A stretch of 31,344 nt of DNA from Tritrichomonas musculus (GCA_039105265.1 JAPFFF010000206.1:1-31344), one strand, 5' to 3'. Positions 8,410 to 18,902 are shown, counted from the first letter of the stretch. Numbers and translations are program-made. Notes: generated by a model not told the origin, from the sequence alone.

Positions 8410-9698
8410 GAATTTTTTGGAAATAACGAATAAATTAAAAATATAACGATTATAGATAATTTTTTCAATGAAATTAACGAGAAAATTTGAATGGGAAAAA
8501 CGTATAAAAATTATTTTTGCATTTTTCTTCAAATAAAAAATAGTAAGATATGATTTTTATTATTTTAATTAAATAAGTATTTAATAAAGATAATAATATA
8601 TAAAAATGGTGTAAAAATAAATAGTGAAAAACTGCAATATTTTTAATATTATACTATTGTAAAAGTATTTGAGTTTTCTAACCTAGCCCAAATTTATGTC
8701 GGTAACGAGTACTTTAAAATATCTGAAATTAATTTTTGGATGCTTCTTCATCATATAATAATAAGAAATATTTAGAGATACATTGAAATTTTCGAGTTAA
8801 ATTCAGCATAATAAGCAAAGGTTATTGATCCTCAATTAAATAATTAATGTTAAATCTTACAATATTGAACTAAATTTAAAATGTAGTAATAATAATCTTA
8901 ATTTTTAGGGAAATTTGAAAGCTATTGAAGATTTTTTCACGGCACAAGTTAGTCACTATTGAATGTACTTTTCATTAAGGCAATAATTAGATTTTGGAAT
9001 TTTGGCGCAATTTGTGTAATGAAAAATTGAATTGAGATTTCATAAAGACCATCATAAAAACATTTTTTATTCATCCAATAAAAATTTACTTGTAAAATGA
9101 AATCGTTTTTAACCTAAACAAAAAGCGAAAATAAGTATTTAGAATATTCATATTAAAATTTCTGTAATGTAGCAAAAATAGGTTTTAAAAAAGCACTATC
9201 GGGCTCAAAATTAATTTTTATGTAAAAATAAATAAATTAAAGAGCTTGTATTAAGTAAAAAAAGTCAAGTTATTCCAAAAAATTAAAACGTTTGAGAGTT
9301 TGAGCTTTTATCGAATACACATCAATAGATATACCAATTATTATAGCATAATTTTGTATAAAGAGTTTAATTTTGGGTTTTGCAGAAAAAAAAATTTTGA
9401 ACATAAATGAGTTGAATTTGGAGTTGAATTGTCAAGAGCGCATGTCAAATATATAGTTTGATTGATTAAAATCGTTGTTTTAATTGCTCCATCATCATAA
9501 ATTACGAGAAGTTGCTTTTTTCCTTTTAAATAATGAAAAATGTGCCGTTAAAGTGGTGATATGATCAATTGAAATATTCTAGTATTCCAAACTTTTTCAA
9601 AAAGGTTAACAAATTAAATGTTAACCAAGTTTTTACAAAAATCTTTCTTAATAAAATAAAAGAAAAAAATGTTAACTAAAAAATCTAAAAATATTTTG

Positions 9699-9739
9699 AA
9701 TATTTTACAAAATATCAATTCTAAGGTTAACCTGGGTAA
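9699..9739 (-). repeat. Perfect 41-bp inverted repeat, right arm
   Basis: Reverse complement of 8369-8409. The interval between the arms is 1289 bp with no gene-like frame. Confidence 0.7.
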
Positions 9740-10060
9740 TTAAATAAGATAGATAGACCAAATAAAAGCATTATACATATGCATATATATATTTTTATAT
9801 AATTTCAAATATATTGCCTTTCTTAAAACTCTAAATTCCCATATAAAAATAGATCATCATATTATTTAATTCGACAAAAATCGCATAAATCAGAGAATAA
9901 TGATTTTTATATTTTTGTTTAATAACATATACCAAATATTTAAAATTATATTATATAATTTTTTTTCATAGCAGGTCAAGAATTTAATATATATCGATTT
10001 GTTTATAAACCAAATATCATCACAAAAATGTTTGAATGACCTCATACAAATCGCCACACT

Positions 10061-10070
10061 ATTAAATAGT
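10061..10070. repeat. Right TSD of the 2.7-kb element
   Basis: ATTAAATAGT, the second copy of the duplicated target. It lies only about 9 bases from the candidate initiator of the downstream gene. Confidence 0.75.
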
Positions 10071-10078
10071 TTACATTC

Positions 10079-10083
10079 TCATT
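10079..10083 (+). promoter_or_regulatory. Candidate initiator (Inr) of the 452-residue gene
   Basis: TCATT with its A at 10081, 43 nt before the ATG at 10124. It fits TCA(+1)Y(T/A), but the spacing is longer than usual for Trichomonas. It is the only such match between the transposon end and the start codon. Confidence 0.3.
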
Positions 10084-10123
10084 CAAGCCTATATAGGCAG
10101 AAAATTGTATTTCTTGGGAAATA

Positions 10124-11482
10124 ATGAATTCTCCTATTTCCAGTTTATTTAAAACTGAAGAAATTCCCCAAGATGTAAATAAAAAGACTTCAGAGAATGA
10201 AACAGATATAAATCTTTCAACCAATATTATTACAGAAAAAGAAAATCAACTATTAGAAATTTTCAGACAATTTACAAACTGTTTTGACTTCAATTTATTG
10301 ATCAATTCGCCCATTCCTTTCAATGAGCTTACAGATTATGGGTATACAATTTTATTACAACACAACTTTTTTGGTGTTCTCTGTATATGTATCAGTCAAT
10401 TAAGTGATTATAATCAAATCATATCTGCTTTAAACTTATTAATTCCATTTTCTAAAATTTCAAATGATATATCATTACAAATTACAGGACATTTCATCCA
10501 AACGTTATATTGCTATCTAAATATAGATTGCAGTGAACTTCATGATTTATCTCTTTTACTCTGCAAGAACTTATCTTCATTTCCAGACGTTGCACACGAC
10601 TTTGTATACGATGATGAATTAATCAAAAATTTTTCAATTATTTTTCATCGTCCTCATCATCTTAATCAAAAGCTAGAATTAATAAGGATCTACAAAAATC
10701 TCGCCAAAGTTGACATTTATCATTATAACGAGTTCATTCAGTCAATTGTTGATGAAGAATTCATGCCTGAAATTTTGTCAAAAACTTCGACAATAAAACT
10801 TCTTCGATATTTAGGCAAAAAAGCAGGCAATGATGAACGATTATGTTCACAACTATTTATAACAAATCTGAAAGAAGGTTTAAAGCAAGCCAAAAACAAA
10901 GGAAAAAGAAAATATATTAAAAATTGTTTAAAATTTATCAATATTCGTTGTTCGAACGTTTTGGAAGCTTCGAGTTATTATGAATTAGGTTTTTCCGATG
11001 TTTTTATTGAGTTACCGAATGAGTTCTTGTATTACGTATCGTTGATATTTGTATGGATTTTTGAAAAAGTGCCAGAATCACTTGAAAATAATGAATTATT
11101 GAATCAAATTTTCATGAAATTGAACGAAATGTCAAATTCTGGAAAATATAAAGAAAAAATTTCTGCAATTAAATTGATATCGAAAATTATTTGTAAAAGA
11201 AGAGATTTGATGACAAATCAAGTAGTCTTCGGAATTGCCCTTGATTCACTCGATTTGCTCCAGTCTAATGATTTTGAGGCAGTTTGTCGAATTTTGGACC
11301 TTTTGATTGAAATATGTCAATGGGAAAGAAATCAAAGACTTTCAACATTCATTGATTCAATTCTTCAGCGTGACGTCTTGATCATTCTGGAAGAAATAGG
11401 AAACAGTTGTGATGAATCTATTTGTGAGAGAACTCAAATTCTATATAATTTCATTGTTCAGCAAAATGAAAAAGATGACTAA
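10124..11482 (+). CDS. Helical (ARM/HEAT-like) protein of unknown function
   Basis: A 452-residue protein with a clear ATG and a stop reading TAATAAA (trichomonad-type poly(A) context). Seen: a polar 40-residue N-terminus rich in N, T, E and K (SENETDIN), then a long run of amphipathic helices of 35-45 residue period, for example LLEIFRQFTNCFDFNLLI, LKLLRYLGKKAG-like and ISAIKLISKIICKRRDL. There is no signal peptide, membrane helix or catalytic motif. Known: trichomonads encode many divergent all-helical, ARM/HEAT-fold-like proteins annotated as hypothetical. Inferred: an alpha-solenoid scaffold, probably cytosolic; the exact family is not recognised. The promoter region is only about 60 bp, because the 2.7-kb transposon ends at 10060. 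Confidence 0.8.
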   Translation: MNSPISSLFKTEEIPQDVNKKTSENETDINLSTNIITEKENQLLEIFRQFTNCFDFNLLINSPIPFNELTDYGYTILLQHNFFGVLCICISQLSDYNQIISALNLLIPFSKISNDISLQITGHFIQTLYCYLNIDCSELHDLSLLLCKNLSSFPDVAHDFVYDDELIKNFSIIFHRPHHLNQKLELIRIYKNLAKVDIYHYNEFIQSIVDEEFMPEILSKTSTIKLLRYLGKKAGNDERLCSQLFITNLKEGLKQAKNKGKRKYIKNCLKFINIRCSNVLEASSYYELGFSDVFIELPNEFLYYVSLIFVWIFEKVPESLENNELLNQIFMKLNEMSNSGKYKEKISAIKLISKIICKRRDLMTNQVVFGIALDSLDLLQSNDFEAVCRILDLLIEICQWERNQRLSTFIDSILQRDVLIILEEIGNSCDESICERTQILYNFIVQQNEKDD

Positions 11483-11949
11483 TAAATATTTTGGTACTCT
11501 CCTAGAATAATGCTTGTAAATTCTCAATTTTCTGAACTCTATCAAATTTGAATAGTGGAAATTTTATATAAATTATTTTTCTATCAATTTTTTTCAAAGA
11601 TATCAATTTTCAATACTTATATAAAACTTTTTAGCACGAAACAATAAAAAATCATTAGAAGCGTACTAGCGCAAGTATTATTCATAACACGTCATTGTAC
11701 CAATTCATACAATTTATATTTGAGACGAATCGAGTTAAACAACGCGACATTTTCAGCATTCACAGAATCTTATCTCTACTTTTAATAAAATAGTAATTAT
11801 ATCTTCTGATACACTTCATTTCATTGTTTTTCAAAAAAAATTGGATGTCTAACAGGTATTTTAAATTAAAACACAAATATTATATTTAGTGCTATCAATT
11901 ACTCATTTTTAAGAATTAAAGTTTTATTTATCTATCATGCAAATCAATG
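11483..11949. other. AT-rich spacer, nothing recognised
   Basis: About 470 bases downstream of the 452-residue gene. No frame, repeat or RNA-like structure that I can support. Confidence 0.45.
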
Positions 11950-12197
11950 TTAAGGTACAAATCCAGTACGTTACGTAACCGCCATTTTTTTTGACACTTT
12001 ATAAGAAAAAATCGACATGTTATATAAAAAATCGAATATCTGACTATTTTTTACATAACATGTCATTGAATTAAGAAAAATGTAAAATAAATGTCAAAAA
12101 CACACCTTGTCAATTTAAACTTTTTCAAAGACCTCCATCTATTCAAATAATAAACGTTCTCACTTACAAAAAATAACGTACTGGATTTGTACCTTAA
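11950..12197. mobile_element. 248-bp MITE with TTAA ends
   Basis: Seen: TTAAGGTACAAATCCAGTAC at the left is exactly inverted at the right; the full match is 24 bases, 11950-11973 against 12174-12197. If the outermost TTAA on each side is the target duplication, the element proper starts GGTACAAATCC. A second internal stem (GACATGTTAT near 12014 and ATAACATGTC near 12054) makes it fold further. Known: TTAA targets are used by the piggyBac and Kolobok superfamilies; Kolobok elements are reported from Trichomonas. Inferred: a non-autonomous TTAA MITE with no coding capacity. Confidence 0.75.
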
Positions 12198-13285
12198 ATG
12201 TATTTTTCATTTTTTAGATTTCAAAAAATTTAATGAAGAAAATGATTTAATCATTGAAAGAAGACAGAAAAAATAATAATAACGCTTGATATTAAAGCCA
12301 TTCATTCATTTATAATATTTAATTTAAACATTAAATAAAAGTTTTATAATGATGATTAAAATTTGAAAATTCAATTTTTTCAATTTAGAATGAAAATTAT
12401 TTTCATGATTATTAAAGCATTTAATGCAATATAATAACAATAAATTAACTTCCTAAAAATAAAAGTAGAAAAGTTATTTTTCACAAAATTTTCAATAAAT
12501 TATTATAATTCATAAAAGTCGGTAGATCTAAAAAAGGACACTTTTCGGTAGGCTATTTATCAATTCAATTATAAACAATAAATAATGGCCATTTATATAT
12601 TTAAATTAAAAAAACAATAAACGTGTGGACATTTATAAATTGAAATTCATTTTTTATCAATTATTACTCGAAATTGTTCTAGGCAAGGCAGCTTCATTAC
12701 AATAAAAAAAGTCTAGAATTCCAATTAGTTCACAAAGTTTCCCGATTACTTAAATTTTGTTACTTTTTTAGATTTGAAAATGAAAGATGTAGATCATCAA
12801 TAACATGATTCAAATGAAAGAAACTGACATAAATATACTTTAAACCAGCATGGGAATCACTAGTATAGTTCGTAATAGCATTATACATTTATTTTCCATA
12901 TGATTTTGATAAACTATTTTGCAAAACATGGAAAGAATAGTTCATTATAATTAAAACTTGAATTAAATAAATATTAATATTCTCTATATCATCTTCTTGT
13001 TTTGTTTATTTATTTAATTCAAGTTTTAAATCAAGTTACTTTAAGAAGAAAATTTGACCTGTTTTATGTCAATTTAAAGGTCAATTGAATCATTTTGGTT
13101 CAACTTTTAAATATGAAGATTAATTCTCATATGAAAAGATAATAATTATAATAATTAAATTAATAAAAATATTTTATTTTATATTTTAAATAAATTTTAT
13201 TAGCTTCTACTTTTTTTTTCAAGAAAAATGTATATTAATATGAAGGTAGGGGAAAATGTCTTGTAAACTAACGGTTATTGTAAAA
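12198..13285. other. AT-rich spacer with two minor inverted repeats
   Basis: No gene-like frame. It holds a 23-bp perfect hairpin (12951-12973 with 13007-13029, loop 33 nt) and, near 12519-12545, a sequence beginning TCGGTAGAT that is inverted imperfectly at about 15346-15372, on the other side of the nested transposons. Confidence 0.5.
12951..13029. repeat. 23-bp perfect hairpin
   Basis: TTAAAACTTGAATTAAATAA at the left arm start, with its reverse complement ending at 13029 and a 33-nt loop between. It could be a tiny foldback remnant. AT composition makes such stems more likely by chance, though 23 perfect pairs including the CTTGAA core is long. Confidence 0.45.
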
Positions 13286-13295
13286 TGTAGGGTAA
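13286..13295. repeat. Left TSD of the second 10-bp-TSD element
   Basis: TGTAGGGTAA, identical to 15337-15346. Confidence 0.7.
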
Positions 13296-15336
13296 GAGGT
13301 ATTCACCTTAAGTGACTTAACGGTCATTTTTCTTCTTTAAAATGTATTTTTAATTTTTTGAGCTAAATACAGATTATTTTTATTTCTTTTTATCATCAAA
13401 ATAATCTATAAAATGTTTAAATGACGATTTGAATATTAAATTGAAGAAAAAATCATATTTTAGTTAACAATATAATTATATCATTTTATTTATAACATCG
13501 AATATATTTTGGATATCTTCATTATTCCAAAGTATTGTCACAATAAATGAAAATTTCTAATTATTTCCTAATTCAGAAACTGCAAAATCTGCATTCTTCA
13601 TATAGGGTGTCCAAAAAAATTTGAGCATCTACATCTGTATAAAAGATATAAAGATAATTTTTGATTTATTAATAACTTTTATTAATAAAATATATATAAT
13701 ATTAAAATTAAGCAAGAATCTTGTATATTAATTTGAATATGATTAATTTAACTTTGCATCTTTGAATATTGAATTTTTTGAGAAAACAATTAAATTTTTT
13801 TCATTAGGATTCATTTGATGGAGCAAATAAAACATATTTAAAAATGTAAACATATATGTTATATAAAACTAATGAGTAGATTAAATAAATGCATTTGTTT
13901 ATTGATTTCAGAATAAAATTATTGGTATTGTATTCAAAAAAAATTTTTTGGAAGCTTGGCAAAATATTTGCAATCTTGTTAGCATGAATAATAAGTAACT
14001 GTAAATTTTTTTTATTAAATAATATTCTTCATATGACAAATAAATTATATATATAAAACTACGTCCTTTTATTTTGCCAAAATAGTAATAATTGGCGATT
14101 TTTTTAAATTTTGGCATTTTTGAACAAAATTGAATTTTGTTGACCTTCAAGAACAAATAAATAATTGCATGAAGATATGATCTTTATAATTTAAATTTCA
14201 CATCTTACTGATTGTAAATTCGGAATAGTTTTATTTTAATATTAAAATTTGAGCTGGGAAAATTGCGAAAAAATCTGATTTCGTTTCACTTTTTGAGAGA
14301 AAAATAGCAGACATTAAAAAGTGAATAAAATCAAATTTTCACAATCCAATATTCTACCCAAACAAAGCATATGACTTTTTTTAATTCTTAATTGTGCAAC
14401 AAATAATTCCCTTTTTTTGAAAATTGATTATCTTTATGTCTTGTTGATTAATAGATCGATCATCAATTTACGAGTGATTCAATTCAGAAAAATATATAAT
14501 GAACTTTTCTTAACCTTTTAATCATCAAGTGGGCTTGATAACTTATTTATAAAGAAATAATATAATATAGTTAATTCCATTAATTATTTTAATATATATT
14601 GTTCAGCTCCATGGATATTCTAAACATAAATATATCAAAAATACTTAAGTCACCAAAAAAAAAATATAATAAATACGTTTATAATTTCTATACGTTTATG
14701 TTTTTACCATAAATTACAGTTCGTAATTATTGACACATTTAATATCTGGAATATTTTTTAATAGCACAATAAAAACAACATTTGAACTTTATTTTAAAAA
14801 GAAAAAAAATAATTTTAATTTATCATAAATCGAGATGCTCAAATTTTTTTGGACACCCTATACTTTCAAACCCAAAAAGCATTTTTAAAGAAAAACAGAT
14901 GATAACTTCAAAAATTGTCTTTATATGATTCTACATCTTTAATATAATGATTATATTGGCCATGAGAATTTATTCCTAGAAGCATTAGTGATTTTATGCG
15001 GCCAATTTTTTGGAAAATATGTTTCATTTATTAGACTCAAAATAAAAAATAAACGTTTTTTAACGTACATATAATTACAAAAATATTCAAAATTTTTAAT
15101 AAAATTAAAGTGGCATTTTGGAACATTTTTCTTTCAATTTTTTTCTACGATATTTTACGGTTTTGAATGGCTCATAAACATTGAAAAAAATAATTTTTTT
15201 TATAAAATCGAATTTTCTCAAAAACTAGCGCATAAATAATTTTGCAATTTTTAATGTATCATTTATTAAATAAATGCGTTTTAATTTTTATATTTTTTTT
15301 AAAAAATACAGTCAAAATCCTCAAAGTGAATACCTC
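13296..15336. mobile_element. Second 10-bp-TSD transposon (Mutator-like class), interrupted by a mariner
   Basis: Seen: GAGGTATTCACCTTAAG at 13296 and, inverted at 15336, GAGGTATTCACTTTGAG (14 of 17 identical). TGTAGGGTAA lies directly outside both ends (13286-13295 and 15337-15346). The total is 2041 bp, but 1258 bp plus a TA duplication belong to a nested mariner-like element, so the original was about 780 bp. Known: 9-11 bp TSDs suggest Mutator-like transposition. Inferred: a short non-autonomous element without coding capacity. Its TIR sequence differs from that of the 7358-10060 element, so the two are different families. Confidence 0.7.
13603..14860. mobile_element. Tc1/mariner-like element with TA target duplication
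   Basis: Seen: the ends begin GGGTGTCC after TA and are perfect inverted repeats: 13601-13630 against 14833-14862, 30 bases including the flanking TA. The length (about 1.26 kb) is that of a full mariner. Known: mariner elements insert at TA, and Trichomonas carries mariner families of about 1.3 kb. No transposase is readable on either strand. The longest frame (13908-14156, minus) has no D,D-type catalytic motif and is probably chance. Inferred: an inactive or non-autonomous copy whose ends are still perfect. It sits inside the 13296-15336 element and is therefore the younger of the two. Confidence 0.7.
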
Positions 15337-15346
15337 TGTAGGGTAA
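15337..15346. repeat. Right TSD of the second 10-bp-TSD element
   Basis: TGTAGGGTAA, identical to 13286-13295. Confidence 0.7.
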
Positions 15347-16916
15347 AATGTCCTTTATTCAATCTACCGAAAAAATCAATTATAAAATATGTTGACTTCA
15401 AATAACCATTAAAATATAATATGTATAAAGTATTATATATTAATTAATTATAAATATTATATTATTCCAAATTGTTCATGAGAAAAACTTAATTTAATTT
15501 TTCATAAAAATGAAACTGACTTTTGTCCATAAATTAACTTTTTTCTACTAACTAAAGGGGAATTTTTGCCTCAATTTTTTTTGTTAAAAAAAATGAAGAT
15601 ATACAAATAAATATAAAATATTTTAAAATATATTTATATAATATAAAATATATAATGGAACATAAAATATATATTGAATAAAATATCTAATAATAATCTT
15701 TTATTTCAAGATTTTATATACAATTAAGTGTTTTTTGACACATAGAAATACATTTAGTAATCCATAATTAATATAGTTATAAAAATATTTATATTAATTT
15801 CAATGAGAATAAATAAAGAATACTCATCGTAGGAATAAAAAGATAATTCAATATATAATATTTCTGAGTAAGATTATTCAAAAAAAAATTTGAACTATTT
15901 CCAAATAACTTTTTGATATAAAATCTTTATTTTTTGAAAGCTAATAATTTTTATTTCAAAACTTTTTCAATTATTACTTTTTTATTTTCCAAAAAATTGA
16001 ATATTTCCGAAACAACTTTTTGTATATATAATATGATTTGGAAATATTAATTTTTTAAAGAATTATTTATCAGTTTTGGCTGAAAATGCAGAAAAATTAA
16101 TATTCCAGTTCATTGATTTCGTTTCACTCGAAAAAAACCTATTTTTATATAAACTTTAGTATTGAATTGTTATTAAAAATATGCATAATTCTTTTTCAAA
16201 ATCCACTTATTTCCGCATTTAAAAGATTCAATATCATCTTATACAAATCAATGGACAATAAATTTGCAAATTAAAAATCAAAAATTGGAAAAATTAATTA
16301 TGATTTATTTGAAATATTAAATTTTAATGTAAACGAATAATAAATAATTGTTTTAAACGCATATTTAATTGAATTACTGATTCTTTTTTTAGCAAATATT
16401 TTTTGTTTATCAAAATAATGATTATTTATTAAACAAAAAATACGTTATCTACTCATTAAATAACGTTTTTTCTTAAAATGCAGATACTATTAATTTAATG
16501 CATATCTTATTTTAGGTTTAATATTTTATCAAAATAGTTAATATATATAAATTGAGTATATATATAAGTATTATCATATGATATATTTTTAATTACTCTA
16601 TTTAATAAAAAGATATAAACATATTATTCGAATTCATTTGAGAATAAAAATAAAAATTGAATAAAAAATTAGGATTTGTATCAAAAAGTTTAAATTTTTG
16701 AATGAAAAACATCTTTTTTATCATATCTTTTTTTTGCTACGATAAATTTTTTTTATTACTAATTAACATTTTATCAGAATTGAAAATTAAAATTATTTAT
16801 CATATTTAAAAATCACAAATCCAAATTTGAAAAAAATCTCAAATCGGTTCCCCTTTTACTAACTATAAATATTTTTTTACTTTCTATTAAGCCTCTAATA
16901 CTTATAAAAAATCAAC
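15347..16916. other. AT-rich spacer, nothing recognised
   Basis: About 1.57 kb of A/T-dominated DNA with many short AT palindromes but no gene-like frame, no element ends and no RNA pattern that I can support. GGGGAA near 15556 and TTCCCC near 16850 are the only complementary GC-bearing words I noticed, too short to call. Confidence 0.4.
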
Positions 16917-17239
16917 TCATTTCTTCAACTTAAATGATAAAGAAGAGAAGTACAGCCGATGGTGTTCAAGCTAATGTTTCACTTGAACCATCTGCAGTTG
17001 CATCATCTACTTCAAGCATAAACAATGATACCATTATTAATAGGAGAGATGACAGCAAGGAAGATATGGTTATTACAAGAGAAGTAGAAACACAAATAGA
17101 TTATATTGAGGTTGAATAAGATATAAGGAATGTTATTTTAGAAGCATTTGCACAACCTCAATATATTCTATTGCATGTGAATGACATCTCTTATATCTTA
17201 ATGAATACTACTTAATCAAGACAAGGCACTATTAGGTAA

Positions 17240-17305
17240 TACTTCGACATCATTCACATGCATAATATCATTAAGGAAATACTATATGTGAATGATGTCG
17301 AAGTA
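17240..17305. repeat. 20-bp perfect hairpin within the fossil
   Basis: TACTTCGACATCATTCACAT (17240-17259) is exactly inverted at 17286-17305, with a 26-nt loop. A third, partial copy of the same word in inverted sense (GCATGTGAATGA) lies near 17173. GC content is above the surroundings. It could be a tiny foldback insertion or a structured RNA segment. Confidence 0.6.
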
Positions 17306-17349
17306 CAACTTATTGAAAGCATATGATTTGGTGCAGCTAAGAGAAACTC

Positions 17350-17371
17350 AAAAAAAAAAAAAAAAAAAAAA
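17350..17371 (+). repeat. A22 homopolymer
   Basis: A run of about 22 A inside the fossil region. There is no sign of a retroposed transcript upstream (no target duplication found). Confidence 0.7.
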
Positions 17372-18043
17372 GATAGATGCTATTATGATTATTAGAGATA
17401 ATGAAGAGGTAGTTATTGACTTGAAACAGGTATATAATAAAGAGTACAATGATTTTTAAATTAGTTTTCTAGTAAAACTTTTGGCAAATGGTGTCCAAGA
17501 CAAATTTATTAATTGAGTATATGATTTTATATGAATGTATATATAAAAAAATCCTAATGATTTTATAACTTTAGTGAATCCAATTGAATATAAAAGTTTT
17601 TAGCTATCAAAAAGTTGGTAAGAGCTCAAAAACAGTATCAGAGGCTTTAGAAAAGTTTTTTAATGATCAAGATAAAGGGTATCTATCAAATAATGTATTA
17701 GATTTCATAAGAAGCAAGAATGTAATTTATCGAAGAACTGATGACGATAATCACAATGCATTAGGAATTATTAACATATTGATGAGAACACTAAAAAACT
17801 TCTTTGGTGAAAAAAGATTTGTTGATGAAGTAGTAGAGGTTGAATTTATATATATCTCCTTATCTTTTAATTGATTACTGAAATCAAATTTAAAACCTCA
17901 TGATTTCAAGCCTGTTGAAAAGGTTAAACTATTTTTTTGGAAAAATCCTTTCAGTAAAAACCTAAAAAATATATCCAAAATAATTCATATTATTGATTCC
18001 AAATCATGAAAGCAATTTTGGTAAAAGATTCCTAGTAATCTAT

Positions 18044-18051
18044 TAATTAAA
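18044..18051. repeat. Left TSD of the P-like element
   Basis: TAATTAAA, repeated at 26269-26276. It is AT-only, so on its own weak, but it abuts perfect TIRs on both sides. Confidence 0.65.
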
Positions 18052-18390
18052 ATGTGTGTGGAAACTCCCTTGTTTTAATAAATGGCCAAATTAATAATGT
18101 TCTTTCATATATTATTATTTTTTATAGATTAATATAATACTGTTTAATCATTTTATTTATAAATATTCTTACTTTATTTAATGATATATTAAAAATAATA
18201 CGAAAAAAAATTGAATAGAAATTTTTTAATTTTCATAGAATTTTTTGATTATTTGAAAAAAAAAATTATAAAAAAATTAAATATTTCCTATGTTGCTATA
18301 TTTTATATTTCTGTATTTATTATATTAATGTTTTATTTTGTGTTTTTGTATTTATATTAGTATTTATTTTTTATATTATTTAATTCTTAA

Positions 18391-18902
18391 ACGTTATATT
18401 GATAAAATATTATTTTTTTATGTAAACTAGTCAAATAATTTATTTTTTCTATGCTCAATTGAAATTGAAAGAGTTAAGTGAAACTCTTTTGAGAGAAATA
18501 AAAAATGTAAAATATAGAAAATATTATATAATTATTCATTAATACCCAGATCATTTAATATTTATAATAACTATATGACACATATATATTATATATATTA
18601 TTATTGTGTATTAATAAAATAATAATAATAATTATTTAATGAATTATTCGATGCGGTAAATTTTATTTAATAAATTCTGAGCATAAAGTAATAACTCACA
18701 TCACTAAGTTCAGAAAAAATAAAATCACCAAAAAGGGGTATTATTAAGGACATTATTATATGTTTTATATATTATATATTATTATATATATATTAATAAT
18801 ATATATAAAATATTATTACTTTGATATACTTACAAAATAAAAAGATACCACTATTTAAAACTAAAAGTTCAGAAAATATTCATATCACTAAGTTCAGAAA
18901 AA
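18391..18902 (+). repeat. Left 512-bp arm of the foldback element
   Basis: Starts ACGTTATATTGATAAAATAT after TTAA; reverse complement of 20708-21219. Confidence 0.8.

Larger units (their letters stand above)
7358..10060. mobile_element. 2.7-kb DNA transposon with 14-bp TIRs and 10-bp TSD (Mutator-like size class)
   Basis: Seen: AGTGTGGCGATTTG at 7358-7371 is exactly inverted at 10047-10060, and ATTAAATAGT directly flanks both ends (7348-7357 and 10061-10070). Together these define the element to the base. Known: TSDs of 9-11 bp are typical of Mutator-like elements, which occur in Trichomonas. Inferred: a non-autonomous or worn-out Mutator-like element. No transposase frame is visible. Inside are a C2H2 zinc-finger-like frame (7901-8215, minus), a perfect 41-bp inverted repeat (8369-8409 and 9699-9739), and a short stem just inside the left end (GAGCCAT near 7378 paired with ATGGCTC near 7417). 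The intact TSD and perfect TIRs argue for an insertion that is not very old. Confidence 0.75.
16934..18043 (+). mobile_element. Polinton/Maverick-type integrase fossil (broken)
   Basis: Seen: short coding-like stretches on the plus strand at 16934-17119 (Ser/Asp-rich, starts with ATG) and 17584-17874. The latter contains RRTDDDNHNALGIIN followed by MRTLKNFFGEKRF, resembling the segment of retroviral-type integrases (H-N-x-L-G-I-I-N-R-x-x-R-T-L-R) after the second catalytic Asp. Known: such integrases occur in Maverick/Polinton elements, which are very numerous in Trichomonas. Inferred: a partial, old, broken copy with several breaks; no capsid or polymerase gene is recognisable here. A TCATT initiator-like motif lies at 16917-16921. 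The 8.2-kb P-like element has inserted at or near its downstream end, and related sequence may continue after 26277. The family call rests on one motif. Confidence 0.45.

Noticed and set aside
8233-8532. 99-codon minus-strand frame in the 2.7-kb element
   Set aside because: Composition is that of random AT-rich DNA (Ile, Asn, Lys, Phe), with no motif, and it runs through the perfect 41-bp inverted repeat.
13908-14156. 82-codon minus-strand frame in the mariner as a transposase remnant
   Set aside because: No catalytic D,D-type motif or helix-turn-helix; Tyr/Ile/Lys-rich as expected by chance.
15556-16856. Element bounded by GGGGAA (15556) and TTCCCC (16850)
   Set aside because: The complementary words are too short and no target duplication is present.
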